Assembly: GCA_934047225.1 (NCBI GenBank)
Contig: OW203989.1
Location: 18,451,977 to 18,515,976 of the forward strand
Length of the DNA: 64,000 bases
Reading direction: 5' to 3'
Source of the DNA: Ypsolopha sequella
Lineage: Eukaryota; Arthropoda; Insecta; Lepidoptera; Ypsolophidae
Position 1 is the first letter of the stretch; the number at the start of each line of letters is the position of its first letter. The notes beneath the pieces are model-generated. The model was not told the origin of the DNA, did no database searches, and was given only the letters and a program-made list of their open reading frames with translations. Shown piece after piece: positions 21,501-33,500 of the stretch. The position numbers and the translations under genes were made by a program.

Positions 21501-24500
21501 CTGTAACAACCATCAAAGCGGTTTTATGCGGAGAAAACCTAAGTTTGTGTTCAATACCCCAAGTGGCTATTGAGTCTAATACTGGACTAACGATACACTC
21601 TAGCTCCTCTAGCGTGTCGGCTGAAGCTACTATGACTATGTCATCGGCAAAAGCTTGGACGTGAAGTCCGCAGCCCTGGAGCAGTTCGAGGAGCGAGTCA
21701 ATTACGACGTTCCACATCAACGGTCCACTTATACTTCCTTGAACGCAGCCCCGGGTTGTGGGTTTGGAGACAGTGACGCCAGCGTATGTAAGAGTGATAG
21801 ACCTGTCAGATAAGTAGCTGTCTACCACGCTATACACATCCGCAGGACAGTTTTTAGCCTGCAGATGTGCCTTAATAAACGGCCACCAGGCGTAATCAAA
21901 GGCTCCCTCTATGTCTAGTGACACGAGAGCAACGATCTTTTTACTTACGTTTCTCTCGTATTTCAGCAGGTCAACTAAATCATAGAGAGCATCCGTGACG
22001 CCAGCGTATGTAAGAGTGATAGACCTATCAGATAAGTAGCTGTCTACCACGCTATACACATCCGCAGGATAGTTTTTAGCCTGCAGATGTGCCTTAATAA
22101 ACGGCCACCAGGCGTAATCAAAGGCTCCCTCTATGTCTAGTGACACGAGAGCAACGATCTTTTTACTTACGTTTCTCTCGTATTCCAGCAGGTCAACTAA
22201 ATCATAGAGAGCATCCTCAGTTCCTCGCTGCGGCAAAAAGCCATACTGTCTGGCGTTTAGGTGACCTCGGGCTTCCAGGTGCCATAGGAGCCTGTTATTC
22301 CACAGCTTTTCGAAGACCTTTCCCATCACTGGAAGCAGGCCAATTGGTCGGTGGGCCCTTGGGTTTGCGTAGTCCTCTTTGTTAGGCTTAGGAAGAACAC
22401 AAACTCGTGCCCGCTTCCAGTGTCTGGGAAAGAGTCCCACAGCCAGGCACCTATTAAAGACCGCGAGAAACAGCCTACAATTAGCCATTATTGTTTCGTC
22501 TTTGCCGAGGCCGAAGCCCGAGCCGTTTTGCAGATCAACACTATTTTTTGTTCTCTGAATTAATCCTCTGCTAATGTGTAACAGCTATCTTTGATAACTG
22601 ATTTAATCCCCTAGTATAGCATGTTTGGCGAGGCTGAAAGCCGAGCCGCATTTCCAGTTAACACTATCTTTTGTTTTCTAATTAATTTTAATCATCTGCT
22701 TAAGTATCATTGGAAGTCTTTGGCGGAGAAGAAGGCCGGGCTGCGTTTCCGAAAGACACCATTTTTTGTTCTCTGAATTAATCCTCTGCTAAAAGGTCTT
22801 TGGCGAGACCGAAAGCCATGCCGCGTTTCCAAACGAAAATTTTTTTTTGGTTATAAAGTAGCGTATGTCTTATTTCAGGTCTAGAACTACATTTAAAGCA
22901 GTTTCAGCCCTATCAGTTAGGGAGGTACGGTGTGAAGATGTGTATTACTTTTCTATAGGAACTTGACACCCAATTGCTTCTGAACTGATTAATGGAATAA
23001 AAAGTGGTCTACTATGTCCTATTCCAGGTCTAGAACCACATTTTTGCAAAGTTGAGCCTAATCGGTTTATTAGGTATGGCGTGAAGGAGTAACAGTACAT
23101 CACTTTTCTATAGGAACTTGACAACCCATTGCCATCCTATGGGAACTAATTTATCGGATATAAAGTAGCTTTTGTCCTATTCTAGGTTTAGAACAACATT
23201 TGTGCAATGTTTCAACTCAATCGGTTCATCAGTTACGGCGTGAAAGAGTAACAAACATACCAACTTTATACAACTTTAACAACTTTATATCCATCCCAAC
23301 TCTCACATTTATAATATTATTTGGATGTACCTTACATGAGAAGAGTGCATCCGCAAGACGAAAGAACATGAACATTTTTATGGACATCACATTTTTATGG
23401 ACATCAAAACACTCATTTTCTATTCCTTTTATTGGATTTAGAAAGTACTTACGAAAGTAAACACACTCCTAATACTTGCAATATTTGTGAGATACATACA
23501 TTAGGTCACTTCTAATTATATAGCCAAAAATACATACTCAAGACTCGGTAAGTGGTCAGTGACCCTTTTTGAGAAAAAACACAATAAAAAGGTTAAAAGG
23601 GTCATTGCACCTTGGTCTTGACCACTTACCGAGTCTCCCCGGACGGACAGACGGACAGCGTAAATAACAAATTTAGTCATTTTACTTTGAAATTGAAGGA
23701 CTTTCAGAAGACAACTTCATCCCCCTTTTCACCCCTTCGGGGTTGGATTTATCACAAACGCTGAGACACGTATAAAGTAATTTTCAATTGTCAGTCTAAA
23801 CACAAAATTTAAAGATCCTAACTTCGAAACAGACAAACTTTGTAATAAAGAACTTTCATATGAACTTTCATTTTTTTTTACCGTCATCTAGACCTCGCCG
23901 AGCCCTTTTCTTAGAGTACCATGAACATGGGTCTAGCATCAGCCATTTGGGAGATATGGGCCTGTAAAGTTTTGACACTTTCGGCAGACAGATCTCGTCG
24001 AGAACTTTTCCTAGACACCCATCAACATGGGTCTAACTCCAGCCGTTTGGGCGATACAGGCCGTCAAAGTTTTGACATTAAAAAAAAACTTTTTTTGGCA
24101 TCCCGTGGTCCAACCCCTAGGGATGCACTACCTTCCGTTTAAAAGATATTTTGCTTGGATATAGATAGATATAGATAGATAGATAGATAGACAGATAGAT
24201 AGATTGCGGATATATAGATCGATAGATATCTCAAAAGGAAAAAATGGAACCCTAATAGGATCACTTGTGTGGCTGTCTGTCTGTCCGTCGGTTACAGCCG
24301 ATTTGCTCTGGCACACATACTTTCAATAATTTTTATGTCCACTATATTAAATTGCAAAATCGATGCCATTTTCATAATAAACATCCCAACAAACCATAAA
24401 AACGACCCATATTGATATTTACACATTTCAACATTTACACCCCATCGCACCCCAACAGGGGATGATGGTATTTCACGTTTGTATTTTAAAATCGTAGTCA

Positions 24501-27500
24501 TTTTCATGATCAGCGACCCGATAAACCATACAAACGATACCCATGTTGATTTTCAGAATTTGTTACCCCATTTCCCCCTTTTAGGGGTTGAATTTTGAAA
24601 AAACCTGAAACACGTATTTACTCATTTATTGATAAGAGTACTGCTGTGAAGTTTCGAATAAAATGGTTTAACTATTCTTGTTTCCCCATACAAACTTTGG
24701 ACCCCCGTTTCACCCTCTTAGGGGGTGAATTTTGAAAAATCCTTTCTTAGTGCACCCCTAGACCTCTAAAGGAACCTACTTGCCAAATTTGGAATCTCTA
24801 GACCCAACGGTTTGGGCTGTGCGTTGATATGTCAGTCAGTCAGTCAGTCAGTCAGTCAGGTTCTTCTTTTATATATTTAGATAAGAGTACTGCTGTGAAG
24901 TTTCGAATAAAATGGTTTAACTATTCTTGTTTCCCCATACAAACTTTGGACCCCCGTTTCACCCTCTTAGGGGGTGAATTTTGAAAAATCCTTTCTTAGT
25001 GCACCCCTAGACCTCTAAAGGAACCTACTTGCCAAATTTGGAATCTCTAGACCCAACGGTTTGGGCTGTGCGTTGATATGTCAGTCAGTCAGTCAGTCAG
25101 TCAGTCAGGTTCTTCTTTTATATATTTAGATAGATAGATAAGCAAGTAAGATTTCTTTATGAGTTATAAGGTCTGTACGTTTATTATGTATGATATGAAT
25201 GTATGTATGTTTGAATGTTTCACTACGTCGTCGATTGATAGCTCATTTGTCATAATCGGCTTCAAAATGTCAGTTGATTTGTCATAATTTTTATTTTGTT
25301 GTTTTCAGGCGCTTACAATGGCTACAATTAATATCACGTGAGGATTTGACAGATAATGTTTCAAAATATCGTGCTTCATATTATAAATTGTAAGCATTTT
25401 AAATTAAAGAAGTCTTATTTAAATAAATGTGCTTTTTATTAATGTCTACCTCATATAAGGTTAAAATACGGTACTGAGCTCCCGGTCTACACAAAGGTCA
25501 ATTCGGGTCTCTACGGCGCGGCGCAGCGGCGCGGCGGCGTCTTTGTAGATCAAACGTGCCACCAAAGGGGGCCGCCTTGAGAACAGTTCCGCACCACAAA
25601 CTTATCTATTTCGGCGACTCGCGGCAACGAAGACTGTTACTAATGAATATAGAAGTCATTTTAGTTTGGCCTACGGCAACAGATAAGTTGGTAACACGTT
25701 CATTTAACGTATCGCTATTCGTACCGGCTGTCGCTGCTGCTGCCATCGAGTTGAAGGCACAATGTAAATGAATTTAATATTTACAAACATAATACATACC
25801 TACGTAGTATATGTATAATATATGTATTTAAATATTGATTTGTATTAGCTAGGTAAATAAAAGAAGGAACAACCCTGACACAGTAGGTATTGAAGTCTCG
25901 TACGGGGCGTGAGTTAATCTACTGTTCTGGTTTTACTATGGTATAACTCGGTACTTATTTTATTGTGAATGTAGATCGCGAATGGCCTCGGTTTAGAACT
26001 ATTAGCATACATTTTGTATTAAATATACAAATACTTCAAACCTAACAAAGAACTTGTTTTTTCAGTCGCTCCTCTGTTACAATGATCCTGAATCCCACCC
26101 GTACATCTCTGACAAGGAAAAGAAATATTTGGAAGAGGCTTTAGGTCATCGGAACAGTCAGCCGAGTGCGATCCCGTGGAAATCTATTTTCATGTCGGTA
26201 CCTCTTTGGGCCCTTGTTTGTGCACAGGTTAGTGTTATCTTCTTGGACTTTTATTTTTGTTTACTTTAGCAAAGGCGGATCCAGGGGGGGAGGGGGGCAC
26301 AGAGACACGTGCCCCCCTCACCCAAAATAAGGAACGGGGAGATTAATACGATACCGCTTTAATAATATTCGTTTCTTTTTGCATACATAAGTACTTAGAC
26401 TACGCCAAGTTGCATGTCGCAAAATATCAAACACGTACTTTTTCATTATTAAACCTTTATTTTATGGTTAATCTTGTATGTTATTAAGAGTTAATCCCAA
26501 AGATACCTTTAGTGCAATACTATGGGAATACTCCTGACCTGTTAGCCACTTGTGCCCCCCCCCCCCCCCAGATATAAATCCTGGATACTCTAACACATTT
26601 TCTGATACTTTTTGTGACTTCCTAGTTTAAATGTTGTTAAAAAGACCTGAAGTTTTATGTTTGTTATTTCATTAGGGCCTATCTTACCTAGTACCTAGGA
26701 CTTAATTCTATAAGTACCAACCCGTTTTGTATGACGTGTAAATCTGCTAAGAAGGGATTTTGGAATATCCCCACAGGATCAAGAGAAACGGGATCCACGC
26801 GAGCAACGCTGCGGGGCATCCATTAGATCGATAGATAGATAAAAACTTTATTCAATGCCTCTTACAAAAAACACAAAAAGTACACATTTAGAGCTTAAAA
26901 TATAACAAATACATTAGAATCCTTAAAATAATAACAATCTTTGACACAGAGGCTGAAAGGGCGCCGGCTCAGCATACGCCACAGATCTGTGACACTGATA
27001 TTCTGCCAGTATTCTGCTAGTACTTAATAAACTTTATAGCACACTGTGCGTAAAATGACCGCTTTACCGTAAAATGACCACTTGTGCTGTAAAAAATTAT
27101 ACGAAACTCGTGCGAGAAACTTTTTCTCATCGCTCTCGTTTCATCGCTTTCAGCGTTTCATCGCTCTCGTATCCTAATTACTATTTTGGTTCCAGATCGG
27201 CCACGACTACGGTTACTTCACAATGGTGACTGATCTCCCGAAGTACATGACCGGGGTCCTCAAGTTCGACATCCACAGAACGGGCACTCTAGCAGCCTTA
27301 CCTTACGCGGTGATGTGGATAAGCTCGATCGCCTTCGGGTGGCTCTGTGACAAGATTGTCAAGAGAAATTGGCTCTCAGTCACTAATGCGAGGAAAACTT
27401 TCACTACCATAGGTAGGTGACCTTATCTAGCGCTTAAGCATTACAGAGAAGCCATTAAGGAAATTATCACTGTGAATACAACTTAGTATAGGACTGATTT

Positions 27501-30500
27501 CCACACAAACTGCGCCTATAGTTTGTAGGTACAATTTAATTTACTATGCTTTACCTAAAACATACAAAAGATATCCTCAGGACATTTATTCCCGAAAGGG
27601 TGCAAGTGGTATGTCCGAGTGTGAACTGTGTTGGTACATTTCGCCTACGATTTTTACGTCCCAACGAGACGGAGGGTGAGTCTTATGGCCGCATTTCGGG
27701 CACAAAATCAAAGCGTTGCACATGTTTTCCTAATTAACTGTTAAGGCGATATGTAAAAGTTTTGGCGTCCCTGTTACTCCATATACGAACAAACCCTCAG
27801 TGCGAGAAGGACGGATTCGTGGAAAAGTAGCAAAAAGTCGGTTTTTTATTAATTGTAAAATGTACAAAAGTTGTTATCAAAACTTCGTTTAACCAGGTCC
27901 TAGATACTGTTAAGACCCATCTAATAAAATATAATTGCAGTCCACATATCATTTTAAATTATCAAACCAGGAGATTTGGTGTCGAAAAATACCTCATTTC
28001 AATAAATATTTCAATCGAGCCGAATTTCTCCAATCGCGTTTGTTTTAATAGATCCCTAGAAAAAGATTCCAAAAAATAATATACTATTTTATCAAAATAT
28101 TACATTATTTACTGAAATAGACATGCAAATTATGCAAGTTCTTAAAGTGTCGATTTTTTTCCGTAGCGCCTTAATGCATACATGTTAAGGTATTTAGGCG
28201 ATAAAGCTTGCAAGCAATTTTACGAGTCACGACAATACAAGTGGGAAGATCACGCTACTTGAACGACGATAGTCACGATTTTAATTGTTGGTCACCTTAG
28301 CAGCGAGGGTAGACAAAACTACAGACACTAAACAAAAACCCAATAAACAAAGATCCTATTCATCTCGGAGACATAATTAAATGACGCGTTGCGTCAGACA
28401 AATCCCACTTCTTCTTCTAAACACTTCATTTGGAGTCACAATGTTAGAGCATTAGCATAGAGCAGTGGTTCCCAAAAGATGTTCCGCGGAACCCTGTGGT
28501 TCCATAGAGTGGTTACAGGAGTTCCAAGTAATACACGTAAAATAATATGAGAGGCAGCCGACGCGACTATGGGCACAGAATCCACTCGCCGAATGAACTA
28601 TTGTTGATAATCATGTGTTGTGCTATTTTTAACAGAAGTCATACATGTCGGAAGTATTGTTTAAAAACATTAAGTATCATAATTTAATCATACTGGGGGG
28701 TGAATGGACTGCTTTGCAGCGTGTCGCTGAATATAGTAGACTGGATGCTGCTTCAGACCTGCGAATTTAACCTTCAGATGTCGAACCCAATATTTGGGCT
28801 GTTATTAACTGAAGTGGTAAAAAATCATTGTTTACAAAAATATAAGAGCACTTAGGTACTTAAGTAAACTCAAATTCAAGTAATTAGGTACTAACAATAT
28901 TAACGTCCAATTAAAAAAGAATGTCCAGAATATAGTATTTCTTCAATGTCAATATGCAAATACTTAGTTAGGTATCAGAGCTTTTAACAAAAAACTATTG
29001 AAATTTTGTTTCTACGGAATATTTCTTTGGTTTCTTTACAAATTGCTCATTTTCATTTACTGTCATTATAGGAGCTGGCGTTCCGTCAAAATTAGGGCGA
29101 TAACTTAGGGTTCCATAGCCCAAACAAATTGGGAACTGCTGGCGTAGATTTATATGATAGTATAGTGATAATAATATCTCTATGACTCCAAAATGAGTCG
29201 CACTCATAAGTCCATTTCCGACGTATTTGTAAGAATAAAAAACATTATCATGGACTGTAGGTTGACAGTAAATATACACAAAGTATCTTAAGGGGCTGAG
29301 TCGCCAACGACCTTGAGTCAACCTCTGTCGGTACAAATATCGACAGAAACTATATTGAAATAAAGTTCATACCAGCGCGCACTGCATTACGACGTCGCTG
29401 GATCTCCGAATAGCGCAAAATAGGTGAAAATCATACTTTTCACATGGACGCGATGGATGGATAAGAAATTTCATAAATAATTTTTCTAAGCAATATTTTC
29501 CTTGTATTTTAGTGGAAGAAACATACAAATACCATTAGCGGTTTCAAAGAAATAACGAATTTTGCTTAATTTTAGTCTAAAAACATATTAACTTTGAGCA
29601 ATATTTTCATGCTGTTTCTTATACGCGAGAATAATTTCCTTAAATGAAGTTATTTATTAAAGTTTAACTAACAATATATATATGTCGTGATCATATCGTA
29701 GAATTGACCATTTCATGATCTGGTTGGCCATATCGTATTTCTGTTAAAATTGGGAGGGTCACCTCGCTCCGCTCCGCTTCGCTCGTCTCTCCAAATGTAT
29801 TTACATGTAAACCTAACACGCTGCTTCTCGCTTCGCTCTTCGTCGCACCTATTTTTTACTTTTGGTGAAAGATTTTTGATTTCATACTTTACGATCTGTC
29901 CAACCAGATCATGAAATGGTCAATTCTACGATATGGCCACTACATATATATATTTATAATTTTTAAACATACTGTTTAAGAGAAATAACTTTATCAATAA
30001 TAATTATCGGATGACGTTGGGAAGAGTCGCCATGAGCCCGCCGCAATGCTTTATCGTAACTTTATTATGATCATAAAGCCGATTCTGAAGGCTTTATTTT
30101 TAGTTTTAGTGCTGTTAAAACAGAATATTCTTCATTGCAAAATAGTCCTTAAGTGTTAGGATTGGACGCTAAATTACTTTGGAAAATTTCAAGTTTTGAC
30201 AGCACTAAACTAAAATTAAAGCCTTCAGAATCGGCTATATTGTAGCCGATTCTGAAGGCTTTAATTTTAGTTTTAGTGCTGTCAAACATAAAATTATTCC
30301 AAAGTAATTTAGATTCTGTTCCTAACTTTTAAGGACTATTTTGTAATTAATGAAATTTAGTTTTGACAGGACTAAAACTAAAATTAAAGCCTTTAGAATC
30401 GGCTATAATATTAACTATTTATATCTCATCCACGGGGATAGGGAATGTGTTAAGGTTAAACGACCTTTTCTTTTTCAGCGTCGGTCGGACCAGGAATCTG

Positions 30501-33500
30501 CATGATCCTAGCATCCTACTCAGGCTGCGATACCCAAACCGTTGTCATCCTGTTCACTGCCTCCATGGGTCTGATGGGCGCATTCTACCCTGGCATGAAA
30601 GTCAATGCACTGGACCTGAGTAGCAATTACGCCGGCACGATAATGGCGATAGTGAACGGTATTGGAGCCATCACGGGAATCATTGCACCTTACTTGGTTG
30701 GACTATTGACGCCTGATGTAAGTATTGTAAAGCCGCGTGTCTGTTTAATGCTGTCATGCTGTCACACCTTAAGTGTGCTGTTTTGTAAGACGGATTTAAC
30801 ATAGTATTAAGAAACGCAACTTAAACTTCGAATGGACAATAAGTATAGAATTAAATGAGACTTGAGGATAATTCATGATTTATATAAAAACGGCTCACCT
30901 CAATACGTGTTATGATCGGGAAAGCCGACCAGTTGCAGCAGATTTAGACTGCCTTCATCTGGACGAGTAAAAACGTTTACGCGACGACGTTACGCCTCAC
31001 ACTGCGGGCTGCGGCTCGCAGGGCTCGGGATGACCATAGAGTATATTGAATATGACATCGATGCATCGATGGACAATAAGTACTTCGAATTCTCGCAAAT
31101 TCGAGATAATTTCACTTAATATTTTAGAATAAGAGGGATGGGTTTTTAATTGACGGCCGTTTTATGTTAAAATTTTTACGACGTTTATTTTGGTATAAGT
31201 CTTATTGCCTAAAACCTAATATAACTCAAATGAAATGATATTAAGATCATAGTTTATAGGCGTATCTTTGCGATTTTATTGCATGTACAGTGCTCCCAAA
31301 GTGATAATGCGCTAACAAATCTTCGCCACTGTTCGGCAAAGTTCGTATATCCTTACACTTTCTATACAATCAATACGGTCACGCGGTACGTCCGGTCGCT
31401 CGGCTATAGATTTGTATGCGCATTATTACTTTGGTAGTACTGTAATCGTGTATCTAACGGCCAAAACATTAAGATCTAAAAGTGGACAAAACTGACTTAC
31501 ATACCTTACCCCAAGCTTGTTTCAATAATATACCACTACCATACTGTACTGAGGTAAAAAGTCTGGGTTTGCACATCAGAAATAACATGTCCTGGGATTT
31601 ACATGTGTCTGAAAGCAGCAAGAAAATATTTGCGTCTATGCATGCCCTTAAACGCATGCAAAAGTTTCTACCATATTCTGCCAAAGTTACTCTTGTTAAT
31701 TCGTTATTGCTCCCCATCTTAGATTACGCGGATGTATGCTATCCCGACCTCACTGAGGAACTTCTTAATAAGCTTGACCGACTTCTCAACTTATGCATCC
31801 GTTATATATTCGGACTGCGTAAGTATGATCACATTTCTAAATTCCGCACTGAACTCAATTGGCTTAATATCAGGTTCCGCAGAGATTCCCATATTTTGAC
31901 CTTTCTTTATGGTATTCTCCATAACCCAAGTTCCCCGTCATATCTTAAGGAACGTTTTGTGCCTCTTTCGTCCCTCGATCGCATTGAACGACCCAGCAAA
32001 ACTTGGCTTCTTCGTACACCTGAGCATAGTTCATGCATGTATACAAATTCTTTTACTGTGAGTGCAATACGCTTGTGGAACAGTTTGCCGCTACACATTC
32101 GTGAGGCTCCGTCTGTATCGGTCTTCAAGAATAAGATAAAACAGCACTTTCTTGATTTACAGAATGATCCACAATAATTAAATATTTTATTAAATCTGTT
32201 TTAAGTTTTTAGACAAATTCTCTTCAGTATATATCCATTATACTTATTTATTTATGTAGTGGTATATGTAGTTTATCATTTAATGTTGTTATCTCCTATT
32301 AATTACTGTATATGTTTATTAGCATGTAGTATAATATAATTTACTAAGTGTTTGAGTAATATATATATTTAAATCGGTACCCTATAATATTTTGACATCA
32401 TGGCACTACCCGCAACAACTTCCCAATTACCAAAGGTTAGCTGGTAGAGAATACTAAATAGTATTAAGCTCGCCTATGTACAAAATTTTTATCTTGTGCA
32501 ATAAAGAATTTTATTATTATTATTATTAAAAGTGAAATATGACGTTTTTCTCCAAAATTTTATTATCAAAATTTCATGGTTTAAAACTTTATCATTCAAC
32601 TTTTTTAGATAGGGCAATATTCGCGTTCATTTCGAAGCTCTGTAAATTCGGGCTGTAGAAATTCCGAGCATGTGAAAATGGTGTATTGAATAATTTACGG
32701 TTGTATCTCTGTCTCACACAACCCAACCCACTGTTTATTTATCAGATTTGGGTTACCTACAAACATAGCAACCTACAAACAAAAACAGCTGACAAAATAT
32801 AATAGGGAGGCATGTATTGTTTTGTTACTGCTATTAAACATTAATGTGTTAGTAATTTTAATTGCATTTAAAACAAAGGATAATAAATCAAACTTTATAT
32901 GAAAGCTAACCTGAATAGACTTCTAATTGGTCGATAAATAGTTTCAAACATGGTAGCGAGGACACAATAAAAAAAAATACACAATAAAAATGTGACGCGT
33001 TCTGCAAACCTTAATCTTCTTAATTACTTTCCCAATGCTCAGCTCAGCTGGTTAAGGTGGATGCAACGAATCATGGTCCCAAACACAAAACTTACAAAAA
33101 AAAAGAAAAATTTACTTTGTAGATGATCCTGCACAACAACATTAAGGTTTCTCCAACGCCAACGACCTTGAACTGAGTAACTTTATAACCATTTTATACG
33201 GTAACTATAGCATTTTTTATTAGAAGAAAAATACAAAGTAATCTACATGATACAAATAGTGATGTGGTTTTAACTGAATTTTATTTTAATATACAGAAGT
33301 GAAGCAAGAAAATTCCAAGTTTACTCTTATTTCTCGATTTCTTTCCACCTGTAAAAATATAACCGCTACAGTTTATATCGAAACAGTATAAAAATTTATA
33401 AACTTCTAGACATAATAATATTAAATGATATGGTTTTCTCAGTTCTTGGAAATTCATTTTATTTTAGATAAAATAAATTAAAAACTCGCTATTTTCGCAC

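Larger units (their letters stand above)
20040..22488 (-). mobile_element. 5'-truncated LINE (I/R1/LOA-like) with RT and RNase H
   Basis: Minus-strand remains of a non-LTR retrotransposon. The reverse transcriptase is followed by an RNase H in another frame. The upstream endonuclease and ORF1 are absent. Both flanks carry 'ggcgaggccgaa' repeats, so the LINE appears to have landed in that repeat array. Frameshifts and an internal duplication show it is dead. Confidence 0.85.

Noticed and set aside
25556..25771. 71-codon frame in a GC-rich patch
   Set aside because: No motif, splice site or repeat identity; left unassigned.
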